Positions 37,261 to 45,453 are shown, counted from the first letter of the stretch. The stretch is DNA of 64,000 nucleotides from an uncultured Lachnospiraceae bacterium (GCA_958402795.1 CATXUX010000013.1:32185-96184), one strand, 5' to 3'. The notes: a model not told the origin generated them from the sequence alone. Numbers and translations: made by a program.

Positions 37261-37408
37261 ATTCACTTCTCCTCTGCTCATTTTATTGATAAAATGCTTT
37301 ATTTCCGGGATTTTTCGCCGTACAGAAAAAGACCTCATACTGTTTTCACAGTACAAGGTCTGATTCTTAGGGTAAATTTTTTAGCCTATATTGTTTTGTC
37401 GGTCAACA
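37261..37408. repeat. Terminator block copy A, ending CAACA next to CTCGC
   Basis: About 150 bp, roughly 90% alike to 39256-39391. It contains the hairpin GACCTCATACTG/CAGTACAAGGTC (37331-37360), which with TTTTT on the minus strand is a rho-independent terminator. It ends TCAACA at 37408, and CTCGC follows (37409-37413), then TGTCCTGG. This is the arrangement of an element right end, target pentamer and next element left end. Confidence 0.65.
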
Positions 37409-37573
37409 CTCGCTGTCCTGGCCCCCCCTTAGCCTAAAATCCCTACCCCCAATAATTGAGCCTTTCCACTCCAAAATTTGTCGATAAAATTCTCATTTTA
37501 TTGATAGTAAAAATAAGCCAGAAAAATTATTGTTTCTGCTGCTTATATCGAAATTCTATTCTTTATGTTACAT

Positions 37574-38236
37574 TTACACAGTAAGTCCATGTATTGCATT
37601 TTCATACAGGAATACTTTCAACTCATCGCTGTCGCCAGTATTATAATAATCCAGCAAAACAGTATTGAATTTCTCCATATACTTATCCGTTATCGTCAAT
37701 ATTCCGGCTCCTGCCATAATCAAAATTTTGTTTGCAAGCATCAGGCTTGTCCGTTTATTGCCATCCCAGAAAAACTGTCCTCTTGTTCCCCATGCAAACG
37801 CGTTTAATGCCTGCTCTGTGGCAGTGGTATCATCCTGTAAAATATCCAGCAGTCCCCGCTCTGTATCTTGCTTTTGTGGTATAGGCGGCATATAATCCGT
37901 ACCGGATATGCCAACATTTCCCGTTCGCAGCTTTCCCCATTCAAGAGCTTCATTCCGAGCAATGTATTCATTGAGCTTGCACCAGTACGAAAACGTCAAT
38001 GGTTCATTTATCGTATTCAAAAGATATTTCCATGCGTCTCTCATGTTCAGAATCGCCTGAATATCGTCAAGCTGTACGCCCGGTACATTCACACCCTCCA
38101 ATATAGTCTTTGTCTGTGGGAACGTTACTGCCCTGTTCTCCATTTTCATGCCGCAGTATACATTTTCATCCCATTTCTTTTTCGCAAGAAATAAGTTTTG
38201 CTCCGGCGTCATCTGAAATCTATTTTGAAATTCCAT
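37574..38236 (-). CDS. Fic-domain protein with substituted catalytic histidine
   Basis: About 220 residues from the ATG at 38236 (GGAGG upstream). The Fic motif is present as GQFFWDGNKRTSLMLAN (residues 153-169), where the usual His of HxFxxGNKR is Gln154. Fic enzymes transfer AMP or other phospho-groups to target proteins using that His. Either this subfamily works differently or it is an inactive antitoxin-like form. It is alone, without a recognisable antitoxin gene. Confidence 0.82.
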   Translation of the reverse strand: MEFQNRFQMTPEQNLFLAKKKWDENVYCGMKMENRAVTFPQTKTILEGVNVPGVQLDDIQAILNMRDAWKYLLNTINEPLTFSYWCKLNEYIARNEALEWGKLRTGNVGISGTDYMPPIPQKQDTERGLLDILQDDTTATEQALNAFAWGTRGQFFWDGNKRTSLMLANKILIMAGAGILTITDKYMEKFNTVLLDYYNTGDSDELKVFLYENAIHGLTV

Positions 38237-38391
38237 CTTGTTCCTCCAAAAAATAACTTGCCTTCTGATCATATCTTTCCCATATCCAATGCTGTTTGGA
38301 CTGTACGTTTATAGTATAGCATCCCTTTTGATGCCAATCCAGAAAAAATTGACATCGTATTGTATTTTCAAGATTTTTTGACGGACAAAAA

Positions 38392-38423
38392 GACCTCATA
38401 CTATGTTTCTACAGTACAAGGTC
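38392..38423. terminator. Terminator hairpin copy B
   Basis: GACCTCATACTATG, loop, CAGTACAAGGTC, flanked by AAAAA on the left, so it terminates minus-strand transcripts entering from the right. Same hairpin as at 37331 and 39314, but the surrounding block is only partly conserved. It separates the Fic gene from the next cassette. Confidence 0.65.
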
Positions 38424-38450
38424 TGATTCTCGGGTTAATTTTCTTCTTTT

Positions 38451-38771
38451 TTATCCATTCTTCCTTTCCTGAAGTTGCAATATAAATCCAATAACAGATA
38501 AAACTGTCATAATCCAACAAGATGAATATAAGAAAGCGTCTCCCCAGGCCAACTTCAGGAAAAAGTGAGAAATCAGCATTCCCACTGCGCAAAAAATAGC
38601 ATTTAAAAATGGATTTATGAAATACTGCAGCAAATTCTCAAGCGGAACATATCCCCCTAAAAGAATAGCAATGACAGCACCCCAAAAAATCATATTGTGC
38701 TGACCTGTAAAAATGCCATAAATCCCGATTCCTCCAGAAATTACTCCCAAAAATTTACACACAACGCCCAT
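38451..38771 (-). CDS. Small four-helix membrane protein
   Basis: 106 residues, mostly hydrophobic, with helices at about 5-21, 27-44, 57-75 and 82-100. It lies 130 bp downstream of the nucleotidyltransferase gene on the same strand. Not recognised. Confidence 0.6.
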   Translation of the reverse strand: MGVVCKFLGVISGGIGIYGIFTGQHNMIFWGAVIAILLGGYVPLENLLQYFINPFLNAIFCAVGMLISHFFLKLAWGDAFLYSSCWIMTVLSVIGFILQLQERKNG

Positions 38772-38902
38772 TCTATAGTCCCCCTCATTTTTTCATATAC
38801 ACGGAATCACAAAGAATTTAAATGTTGCTTCCGTTTTGTTTTCATTTACTGAAATCTATATTTCCCTAACCGTTTCGACTATAGCATACCGCCTGAAGAA
38901 TG

Positions 38903-39265
38903 TCAACAATGAATCATGGTGAAAATTTCGCTTCTTGATTCATATAACAGCACCCCTTTTTTTACTACTTCATTTTCTATCGAAGGAATATTTTTTTGTT
39001 TCTTAAATCGGCTTTCCGTTCCAACAATAATATCTACCGGACGATTTTTTATTTTCCTTATTGAACGATATGCCCGTGTTGCTAAATCCTTTAAATCCTG
39101 CATTTTATCATCTACAATAATATAAAAATCAAAATCACTTTCTTCCGTATAAGTCCCATTGGCAAAAGAACCAGGCAGATAAATCTTCAATAGCATCAAC
39201 TGGTTCACAACCACATTATAGCATCTCTCCATAAAGTTGTCATATAATTGTTTCAAACTCCCCAT
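38903..39265 (-). CDS. MNT-type nucleotidyltransferase
   Basis: 120 residues. The motif LPGSFANGTYTEESDFDFYI is the GSx(10)DxD active site of minimal nucleotidyltransferases that act as antitoxins to HEPN RNases by AMPylating them. The second half (residues 70-112) is duplicated as a fragment at 36588-36784. A HEPN partner is not seen nearby, so it may be an orphan. Confidence 0.8.
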   Translation of the reverse strand: MGSLKQLYDNFMERCYNVVVNQLMLLKIYLPGSFANGTYTEESDFDFYIIVDDKMQDLKDLATRAYRSIRKIKNRPVDIIVGTESRFKKQKNIPSIENEVVKKGVLLYESRSEIFTMIHC

Positions 39266-39391
39266 TTTATTGATAAAATGCTTTGTTTCTGGAGTTTTCG
39301 CCGGACATAAAAAGACCTCATACTGTTTTCACAGTACAAGGTCTGATTCTTGGGGTAAATTTTTTAGCCTATATTGTTTTGCCAGTTGATA
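39256..39391. repeat. Terminator block copy C, probably the original ppdK terminator region
   Basis: Contains hairpin GACCTCATACTG/CAGTACAAGGTC (39314-39343) and TTTTT on the minus strand. If the large element is removed, this block comes to lie directly after the ppdK stop codon in the right orientation to end ppdK transcripts. It is repeated at 37261-37408. Confidence 0.65.
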
Positions 39392-39396
39392 CTCGC
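39392..39396. repeat. Left 5-bp target-site duplication (CTCGC)
   Basis: CTCGC precedes TGTCATGG at 39397 and is matched by CTCGC at 61050-61054 after the other terminus. Five-base duplications are the rule for Tn7-like transposition. Confidence 0.75.
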
Positions 39397-39690
39397 TGTC
39401 ATGGGACAACCTTCCTCATCCTTCAAAAAGGCAAATCTCGCATTCTCCCACTTTTTCAAAGCTCATTAGTTTTTCTTTGCGGTCTTTGAAAAACTAAATA
39501 AAATTTGTGTTTTATGTAGGCGGTAAAAATCGCTTAAAATCAAGGTTTTCGCTCTATTTTTGATAACAAAAAAGACCCTGTGGGTCTGTATTGCTACAGA
39601 CCTACAAGGTCAATTTTTATGCTTGAACAAATTTTTCTGTTGGTTGGGAACTTTGCCCCCTAAGAGGCTATTTTAGTTTCCCTTTCAACA
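39397..39690 (+). repeat. 294-bp terminal direct repeat, left copy
   Basis: Identical by eye over its whole length to 60756-61049. Begins TGTCATGGGACAACC, ends TTTCAACA. Internal features: a perfect 10-bp inverted repeat TTAGTTTTTC/GAAAAACTAA, and a terminator hairpin GACCCTGTGGGTCTGT/ACAGACCTACAAGGTC (39574-39611) with A/T-runs on both sides. It has no coding potential. The sequence to its right, 39691-39800, is A+T-rich without a recognisable gene. Confidence 0.9.
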
Positions 39691-39807
39691 TAGAGATTCT
39701 GACCTTGATATCTTCATTATAATATATTTTCTCCAAAAGGCAATCCTTTTTTATAATTTAAGGACGCACCAACCGGCACGCCCTTCTTCTCTTACATTTT
39801 CGCATAA

Positions 39808-40248
39808 TTATTGGTTACTTTTAGGTTGCAGTTGTACTGTAAAAGTTGCTGTTCCTGTATAATGACCTGCGGAAAGACCGTCAAACATTGCATATACCGG
39901 GTTTTCTGCTGTCGTTTGATCTCTTAAAAATTTTACATTTTCGCTTGTAAATCTAACTGATCCTGTTGCGCCCCATTCATTAGTCATTGGTACTGCTTCT
40001 TCTGGCATTTTTATGCAAACTTCCTCAGAATCCGTAATATTCACATAATCAGCCGTAAACGTATATCCTCCTGCATTATTCAGATTGATACTCTCCGGGA
40101 TATTTATGCAGAATGTACTTTGATTGTCGTATGACAACTGTACATTTGCTGTCTCTCCGTCCGTGTGTAACTGTGAAGCCGATACCGGCATGACACTACC
40201 AACCAATACAGAAAGAGCCATAACTGTTCCTATCAATTTCTTTTTCAT
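39808..40248 (-). CDS. Secreted surface protein, homologue of the chromosomal 7773-8279 protein
   Basis: 146 residues with a signal peptide ending MPVSASQ, then a beta domain containing FCINIPESINL and ending GHYTGTATFTVQLQP, the same pattern as the chromosomal protein (GLYTGTITFEASI). It overlaps the upstream gene by 4 bp. First cargo gene at the left end of the element. Confidence 0.8.
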   Translation of the reverse strand: MKKKLIGTVMALSVLVGSVMPVSASQLHTDGETANVQLSYDNQSTFCINIPESINLNNAGGYTFTADYVNITDSEEVCIKMPEEAVPMTNEWGATGSVRFTSENVKFLRDQTTAENPVYAMFDGLSAGHYTGTATFTVQLQPKSNQ

Positions 40249-40731
40249 TCTTCCACCACTTTCACATTGAATTTTACTTTTGCGCTATTGAGAGCTGTAC
40301 CATCTTCTTTGAAGCACTCCACTAGTAAAGAACCATCATAATCCCCCCGGTTGCAGTACATCATCAAGCTCAATGTCATAGTATCCCTTACCCGGCTCAA
40401 CACCTCCGGCAGATTGCCAATATTGTTGATCGTCAATGAATAATGTCATGCGAAATAAGCACGAATTTTCTTCCGGGTTCTTGAAATTCACTTTCTGATT
40501 TTTCTGATTTGCTGTGAATGTAAGAGAATCAAATCCAGGAATTTTTATGGTAGCTGTGTCTTGCTTTTCTCCATTGGGTAGACGTTGGTCGCCGTCCCAG
40601 TCTTCGGCATTTTCATCAACTGGCAGCAGAATTTTACCATCAGACCGCCCAAACAGAAAAAATATAGTAAAGCCCACAAGCAAAAGTAACAATAGACATA
40701 TAATAAGGAAAGATTTTTTTCGTTTCATCAC
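40245..40731 (-). pseudogene. Membrane-tethered surface protein gene interrupted by a G-run frameshift
   Basis: Homologous to the chromosomal gene at 8294-8818: membrane helix near the N-terminus, DENAEDWDG, TATIKIPGFDS, EPGKGYYDIELD. Then the reading frame breaks in a run of six G (C6 at 40343-40348 on the plus strand). With five G it continues GDYDGSLLVECFKEDG to the natural end at 40245. It may be an inactive copy, a phase-variable switch, or a sequencing error. Confidence 0.75.
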
Positions 40732-40772
40732 GCACCTCCGGCTTTATATCCTATCAGCCGGATATGCCTTTG

Positions 40773-41168
40773 TCATTGCAAGTCGGGTATGTTTTGCTTC
40801 TTCCAGCGAAAAACTGTACTATCTTCCATTATATAATAGTCACATTGCCCTTTTATCGCTGTATTGATTGCATCTTTTGAATATTGTTTATGCGGAATGA
40901 TACAATCCGGGATCTCTATGTGTATCACATTGCACTTTTCACACTTCATACGGCGCAAACTAAACACATATTGTTCGCCAATTATGTCTTTGACTATACG
41001 TTTCCTGCTGCCGATTATCTTCATTGTCTGCATACAATCTGGACATTTGTTTTCATTATCAGTTTTTATCACATAGTAATTTTTTTTAGCATAATTGTAT
41101 ATTTTTTTCTTATTAACATTTTCCCCCTCTAAGCGCAAAAAAACTGGCATCATTCGTGCCAGCTTCAT
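40773..41168 (-). CDS. Zinc-ribbon DUF6431-like protein
   Basis: 131 residues. Two CxxC pairs (CPDCMQT and CEKCNV), then IHIEIPDCIIPHKQYSKDAI, a pattern of transposon-associated DUF6431 proteins that resemble the N-terminus of insertion-sequence regulators. It begins 2 bp after the XRE gene, in one transcript with it. Confidence 0.65.
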   Translation of the reverse strand: MKLARMMPVFLRLEGENVNKKKIYNYAKKNYYVIKTDNENKCPDCMQTMKIIGSRKRIVKDIIGEQYVFSLRRMKCEKCNVIHIEIPDCIIPHKQYSKDAINTAIKGQCDYYIMEDSTVFRWKKQNIPDLQ

Positions 41169-41170
41169 AA

Positions 41171-41374
41171 TTATTCGCTTTTATCATGTTCTATGATATC
41201 CTGTACTTCACAGTCCAGGATAAAACACAACGCATCTAATGTTTTTGTAGTAATCGGAAGACCTTTTTTCATGCGATGAATGGTGTTTGCCGATATACCC
41301 TCTTTGTAAATCAAATGATATTCTGTAATATTCTTCTTTAAAAGCGTCTGAAAAAACGGATCATATGATATCAT
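41171..41374 (-). CDS. Small XRE-family regulator
   Basis: 67 residues: a single helix-turn-helix (TEYHLIYKEGISANTIHRMK) with the C-terminal part ILDCEVQDIIEHD, as in compact Cro-like YozG-type regulators. Divergent from the zinc-ribbon gene at 41488, with a promoter between. Confidence 0.8.
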   Translation of the reverse strand: MISYDPFFQTLLKKNITEYHLIYKEGISANTIHRMKKGLPITTKTLDALCFILDCEVQDIIEHDKSE

Positions 41375-41414
41375 GCCATCTACCTCTTTTTAGTAGATTA
41401 CCATACTTAACACG

Positions 41415-41443
41415 TTGACTATGCTTAATATATTGAGTATAAT
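41415..41443 (+). promoter_or_regulatory. Consensus-like promoter
   Basis: TTGACT (41415-41420), 17-bp spacer, TATAAT (41438-41443), 45 bp before the ATG at 41488. Likely repressed by the XRE protein encoded in the other direction. Confidence 0.65.
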
Positions 41444-41487
41444 TTAGATAAAAACTACGGTCACAGATTTTTATAAAGGAGATTAGG

Positions 41488-41991
41488 ATGGCTTTAATAA
41501 AATGCCCGGAATGCGGAAAAGAAATATCTGATAAATCAAAACAGTGTATACATTGCGGTTTTCCATTACCAACAGTTGAAGACGTACCAGACGGATTCTG
41601 TCTGATTGACGGTGTACCCCGTGATCTTCGTGAAGCGTTAAATAAGATTGACGATTATCCAACAATGACTCCTGATGAACAGAAGAGATTAAAAGGGTGG
41701 ATTTTTGGTCAATGCCAAACTATCTCTATTTATGCTGCAGAACAACTTCTAAATATTATATTAGAAACTCATGCAGTGCCAAAAGAATTTGACGGATCAT
41801 ATAAAAGAGTAGGAAATGGACATATAAACAGTATACAACCAACAAACAAAAATACATTAAAGTGCCCGAAATGTGGCTCAACCTCTGTTACGACTACAAC
41901 AAGAGGATATTCCCTTATACTCGGCTTTATTGGTAGCGGTAAAGTTATAAACATATGCGGAAATTGCGGTAATAAATGGAAACCTAACTAA
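41488..41991 (+). CDS. Double zinc-ribbon protein
   Basis: 167 residues. N-terminal zinc ribbon CPECGKEISDKSKQCIHCG; unknown middle domain of about 90 residues; C-terminal zinc ribbon CPKCGSTS...CGNCGNKWKP. Cytoplasmic, function unknown. Followed by another zinc-ribbon protein with the same C-terminal pattern. Confidence 0.7.
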   Translation: MALIKCPECGKEISDKSKQCIHCGFPLPTVEDVPDGFCLIDGVPRDLREALNKIDDYPTMTPDEQKRLKGWIFGQCQTISIYAAEQLLNIILETHAVPKEFDGSYKRVGNGHINSIQPTNKNTLKCPKCGSTSVTTTTRGYSLILGFIGSGKVINICGNCGNKWKPN

Positions 41992-42016
41992 ATTTTAAAA
42001 ACGAGAGGATTAAAAA

Positions 42017-42553
42017 ATGGGAACAACTGATTCAAAAACAGAAACATCAACTAACATTGACTTTTCAAAAGAATTTATAAGCAAAAAAACGAATACAAAT
42101 ATCGGAATGTTATGTATGACAATAGTATTTACAGTCTTAGGTGCGCTCCTTACTATTGCTGGGCTTTTCCCGGCTAATTCCCCTGGTTTAACGATTTTGG
42201 GATTTTTAATTTTTATTGTTTTCCTCATATTAGATATAGCTTTCATCCAAGAATTATATAAACTTCACAAGTATAAAAATTCACTTTCCGATAGTAATAC
42301 TATCCTTGAATTAGATAAAATGATGGAAACTGACAAAAGGGTTCAAGAAGCCATTGAAAAAACAAAGGAAGCACAAGCTGCACAAAAACAACGACAATAC
42401 AAATTAGATCATCCTAAATGTCCGACCTGTGGCGGTACAAATACACGCCGAATTACAACCACAAGCCGTGCCGTATCTATAACCGCCACTGGATTGGCAT
42501 CTCGAAAACTTGGAAAAACTTTTGAATGCCTCGATTGTAAATATACCTGGTAA
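42017..42553 (+). CDS. Two-helix membrane protein with C-terminal zinc ribbon
   Basis: 178 residues: helices at about 31-52 and 60-78, a charged coiled-coil (MMETDKRVQEAIEKTKEAQA), then CPTCGGTNTRRITTTSRAVS...CLDCKYTW. The CPTCG...TTTSR...CxxC design matches the end of the preceding protein. Likely a superinfection or membrane-associated accessory factor; function not known. Confidence 0.68.
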   Translation: MGTTDSKTETSTNIDFSKEFISKKTNTNIGMLCMTIVFTVLGALLTIAGLFPANSPGLTILGFLIFIVFLILDIAFIQELYKLHKYKNSLSDSNTILELDKMMETDKRVQEAIEKTKEAQAAQKQRQYKLDHPKCPTCGGTNTRRITTTSRAVSITATGLASRKLGKTFECLDCKYTW

Positions 42554-42708
42554 TTTAGGTTCGACTTCTCATACCTTAATAGCAGACTGAGATAGACCTC
42601 GAAGCGGAATGAACGCCAGCCGGATCGCCGTGAAAATGTAAATATACCCCCTACCATTCTACAAAATAAAATAATTGCTCTTGCAGGGAAGAATAACCAG
42701 AATAAAAA

Positions 42709-42734
42709 GAACCGGGGATTTTCGCCCCCGGTTC
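42709..42734 (-). terminator. Rho-independent terminator after the serine recombinase gene
   Basis: GAACCGGGG (42709-42717) and CCCCGGTTC (42726-42734) form a strong stem; on the minus strand it is followed by TTTTTATT. Confidence 0.8.
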
Positions 42735-42751
42735 AAAACATTTATAACAAT

Positions 42752-43489
42752 TTAACACGACATTTCCGCTTTTATCTCAGCTTTATATTTATAGTAGGAA
42801 TTCCGGCTAATCTGCAACATTTCAATACATTCAGCATCCGCAAGATTGCCCTCAAAAGTTTTACTTATCTTTATGATCCGTTCTTTCGCTGTCTTTGCCT
42901 TTTTAGATTCGTATTTACGACCTTCAACCCGTCCAACCTGTTTTCCGTTTAATTTGGCGGTCAAGAGTCCTTCTGCCGTTCTTTTTCTCAGGTCTGCAAC
43001 TTCTTTCTCCGATTGCTCAAAAGCTAATCTTATTTGCTTTTCCGCTAAATCCATCATATAAGTATTTAATGCTTCTGCTATGCTGTTCATTAGTTTAGCT
43101 TCTGCTTTATCGCTTGTACTTGTATCTAATTTGATTTGCTTATTTAACTGTTCTTTATATGTATCTGTGTTTATATGTGGCTCTTTAATGAATACTAAAC
43201 GAACTCCGATACTGTACAGTTCTTTGTATAGTTCAAATCCCTCGTCTGCATTTCTGCTCATTCGTGATACCGAATCAAAGACGATTGTTATATCTTGTTT
43301 CTCGGCTTCCGACTTCACAAGTTTGTATAGCATATTCCAAGACTTTCGCCCATCAATTTTTGTCCCGGTATAAATTTCTTTGTAGATTTTTGCATCCGGG
43401 TAGCGTGCAAGAATATTTCTTTCTTGTCTGTCAATGTTCTGTCGTGCCGTTGAAATTCTGCAATAGCCGATTATCATTTTCTTTTTCAT
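42752..43489 (-). CDS. Serine recombinase (resolvase/invertase type)
   Basis: About 245 residues from the ATG at 43489 (AAAGGA upstream). Catalytic region MIIGYCRISTARQNIDRQE with the nucleophile Ser, and FDSVSRMSRNADEG with the conserved Arg pair; C-terminal helix-turn-helix (DAECIEMLQISRNSYYKYK). It probably resolves cointegrates or inverts DNA. A cut-and-paste Tn7-like element would not need it unless transposition is partly replicative. Confidence 0.88.
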   Translation of the reverse strand: MKKKMIIGYCRISTARQNIDRQERNILARYPDAKIYKEIYTGTKIDGRKSWNMLYKLVKSEAEKQDITIVFDSVSRMSRNADEGFELYKELYSIGVRLVFIKEPHINTDTYKEQLNKQIKLDTSTSDKAEAKLMNSIAEALNTYMMDLAEKQIRLAFEQSEKEVADLRKRTAEGLLTAKLNGKQVGRVEGRKYESKKAKTAKERIIKISKTFEGNLADAECIEMLQISRNSYYKYKAEIKAEMSC

Positions 43490-43634
43490 GTCCTTTTTCC
43501 TTTCTTTTGGGACGGTGGAATGTACCATATTAAGCGTTCCGTTATTTTGATATATTCCACATCTGCTTTTCTTTCTCATACCGTTCTATATTTGGTACTT
43601 TTCACATAACCGTTATTTTGGTACTTTTCTTTTA

Positions 43635-43808
43635 TCAACGCATATACGGTTTATATAACTCAAATACAGAATCCGTAACGCCGGACTTATAAACCTTTCT
43701 GATATCTTCAATGTCTTCTTTTCTCAATTGTGATATCTGTTTAAGTAATTCTTTTCTTCCGTCAACTCTGCTAACTTTGTCATTGCTGTGATAAATGATA
43801 TACTTCAT
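43635..43808 (-). CDS. Small charged protein of unknown function
   Basis: 57 residues from the ATG at 43808, with GGAAGGGAG upstream. Basic and acidic helix (GRKELLKQISQLRKEDIEDI). Not recognised; could be a small regulator. Confidence 0.45.
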   Translation of the reverse strand: MKYIIYHSNDKVSRVDGRKELLKQISQLRKEDIEDIRKVYKSGVTDSVFELYKPYMR

Positions 43809-43880
43809 CAGCTCCACTCCCTTCCTACTATCTTAATATTGTATAAAGTTAGAGGGACATTGCTTTGTCCCTCTAATCTC

Positions 43881-44351
43881 CTATGCACTAATGCACATCT
43901 TTGTTACCGCTTTCTTGATTGTTTCCGATCCGTACTTATTGCGGATATCATCCATTGTAGTTTTCCCATTGCTCCGTGTCTGTTCTTCTGGATCGTGCCA
44001 GTACCACATTTTTTTCTTGCTTGCCCAATGGAAACCGTTACTTTTTAAATCATCTTTGCAAGTGTATGTGTTGCCGGACACCCAAATCCAAGAACCACAT
44101 ATTTCAATGTTAATATCAAAATTTGTAATTATATTGATAATGTCCCGAATCTGTTCATCTGCTGCCATATCGTACTTTCTGGCGTTGGTTGTATCTGATT
44201 TTGCTAATACTTTAAAAGTTATTTCATATTCTACATTGATAACTTTTATAGCATCCTCAGAACCGCCGTTATCTGGATGATTTTCTTTTACAAGTCTTTT
44301 ATATTCTTTTCTCAGTTCCTCTAATGAATGAATATCCGTGAAGTATGTCAT
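43881..44351 (-). CDS. J-domain protein
   Basis: 156 residues. The N-terminal J-domain has the HPD motif in KRLVKENHPDNGG followed by a helix with INVEYEITF. The C-terminal region has aromatic residues (GSWIWVSGNTY, GFHWASKKKMWYWHD). J-proteins of this size are frequent on plasmids and phages and recruit host DnaK. Its promoter faces the operator cluster at 44.4 kb. Confidence 0.8.
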   Translation of the reverse strand: MTYFTDIHSLEELRKEYKRLVKENHPDNGGSEDAIKVINVEYEITFKVLAKSDTTNARKYDMAADEQIRDIINIITNFDINIEICGSWIWVSGNTYTCKDDLKSNGFHWASKKKMWYWHDPEEQTRSNGKTTMDDIRNKYGSETIKKAVTKMCISA

Positions 44352-44392
44352 ATGTCTTTCCTCCTTCGTTTTATTTATCTTGATGTCATAAT

Positions 44393-44509
44393 ATCACTAT
44401 ATTTCAGTGATGTCTATTGGCACGATTCACAAAAATCACTGTTATTTCAGTGATATATTTAGTCACTATTTTTCAGTGATTTTCATTGACATCACTATAT
44501 ATCAGTGAT
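44393..44509. promoter_or_regulatory. Four tandem palindromic operators
   Basis: ATCACTATATTTCAGTGAT (44393-44411), a 20-bp variant (44435-44454), GTCACTATTTTTCAGTGAT (44462-44480) and ATCACTATATATCAGTGAT (44491-44509). All are ATCACT...AGTGAT inverted repeats in the divergent region between the J-domain gene and the plus-strand genes. A fifth copy lies before the gene at 45471. One dimeric repressor must control both directions. Confidence 0.8.
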
Positions 44510-44558
44510 ATATTTAAGTCACAAACAACATAGCAACAACCAAACAGGAGGATGAGAC

Positions 44559-44726
44559 ATGAAAGAAGCAGAAAACACTTTAAATAGCAAAGGCTACTAT
44601 ATTACAAATCAATTTGATGGCTTTTATGGCACACTCACTAATGAATATGAGCTTTATAAAAATGATGAATGTATCATGGATCATTTATCGGAAGCCCAGA
44701 TAATAGCATTAGCCAAAATCTTATAA
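44559..44726 (+). CDS. Small unknown protein, first gene of the operator-controlled unit
   Basis: 55 residues, starting MKEAENTLNSKGYYITNQFD, with AGGAGG 8 bp upstream. Soluble and acidic. Found between the operator cluster and three further small genes. No family recognised. Confidence 0.65.
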   Translation: MKEAENTLNSKGYYITNQFDGFYGTLTNEYELYKNDECIMDHLSEAQIIALAKIL

Positions 44727-44744
44727 AGAAAGAGGGAAAACACA

Positions 44745-44939
44745 ATGACAAAAGTTGAAATGATGGCAAAAATAAAAAGAAATAAAGGCATTGGCGTTGA
44801 AATCACAACAGCAACGGGAAACATGATCTACTATTTCTATGAAGATTTTGAAGACTCAAACGGAATCGACCGGGCGATGAAACAAATTTATCCAAAAATG
44901 GATAATGGCAAATTTACAAAAGTTACTTTTATCGCTTAA
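44745..44939 (+). CDS. Small unknown protein
   Basis: 64 residues, good AGAGGGAA ribosome site. Sequence MTKVEMMAKIKRNKGIGVEI with a beta-rich body. Follows the previous gene by 18 bp. Not recognised. Confidence 0.6.
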   Translation: MTKVEMMAKIKRNKGIGVEITTATGNMIYYFYEDFEDSNGIDRAMKQIYPKMDNGKFTKVTFIA

Positions 44940-45016
44940 ATATTCGGCTCTGCTGCCGGACAAAATAACACTATTGCTGACCTAACGGCGTTTTATACGG
45001 GGAGAAGGAGAACGAC

Positions 45017-45319
45017 ATGCAATTTTTATTTTATAGAAAAAATGGAACATACGGCACTACAAATACTAACATCCGTGATATTCTGGCAGAAATACAGCCA
45101 AACGATATCATTGACGCTTTGGATTGTGTCGGAATTAAAGTAAATCGTTACTTTGAGACAATGCCAGAAAATACAGATTATGTACTTTGGGTATGTGATC
45201 CGCTCACAGAAATCAGAAAAGTTTTTATGAAAATGTACAAAAATGATGAAGAATCTGACGTTGAAGAGTTTAAGATTTTCCCCGATGAAGTCCGGGCGAT
45301 CGTTGATTACTTTTCGTAA
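45017..45319 (+). CDS. Small unknown acidic protein
   Basis: 100 residues beginning MQFLFYRKNGTYGTTNTN, preceded by GGAGAAGGAG. The C-terminal half is strongly acidic (NDEESDVEEF). Might be a DNA mimic or protein-binding accessory, but nothing proves it. Confidence 0.6.
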   Translation: MQFLFYRKNGTYGTTNTNIRDILAEIQPNDIIDALDCVGIKVNRYFETMPENTDYVLWVCDPLTEIRKVFMKMYKNDEESDVEEFKIFPDEVRAIVDYFS

Positions 45320-45434
45320 CATTTATTCTAAAACTCTTACCGGGGGTGGCTTAACTGCTGCCCCCATTTTTTATAAACATACAATAATAAATGTATGCAC
45401 GCATCTTGATTTTTTTATCTATACAGCATATAAT

Positions 45435-45453
45435 ATCACTATAATTCAGTGAT
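45435..45453 (+). promoter_or_regulatory. Fifth copy of the ATCACT...AGTGAT operator
   Basis: ATCACTATAATTCAGTGAT, 17 bp before the ATG at 45471. The identity with the 44.4-kb cluster suggests that the gene at 45471 encodes the repressor and controls itself. Confidence 0.75.

Larger units (their letters stand above)
37414..39391. mobile_element. Probable 2-kb cassette element carrying Fic and nucleotidyltransferase genes
   Basis: Bounded by CTCGC at 37409-37413 and again at 39392-39396. It begins TGTCCTGG, comparable to the TGTCATGG that begins the large element, and ends in a terminator block (39256-39391). It has no transposase. Inference: a non-autonomous or decayed relative inserted at the same ppdK site before the large element. 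The right terminus reads GATA instead of AACA, which weakens the case. Confidence 0.45.

Noticed and set aside
37261..39391. Integron-like attC cassette array
   Set aside because: The repeated hairpins are terminators with T-runs; there is no integron integrase and the joints carry CTCGC with TGTC/AACA ends, which fits Tn7-type insertion better.
39397..39690. Independent 294-bp insertion (MITE) with its own target duplication
   Set aside because: The bases flanking each copy do not match (CTCGC/TAGAG and TACTA/CTCGC); only the outer pair matches. Kept as a terminal repeat, with mini-element origin as an alternative.
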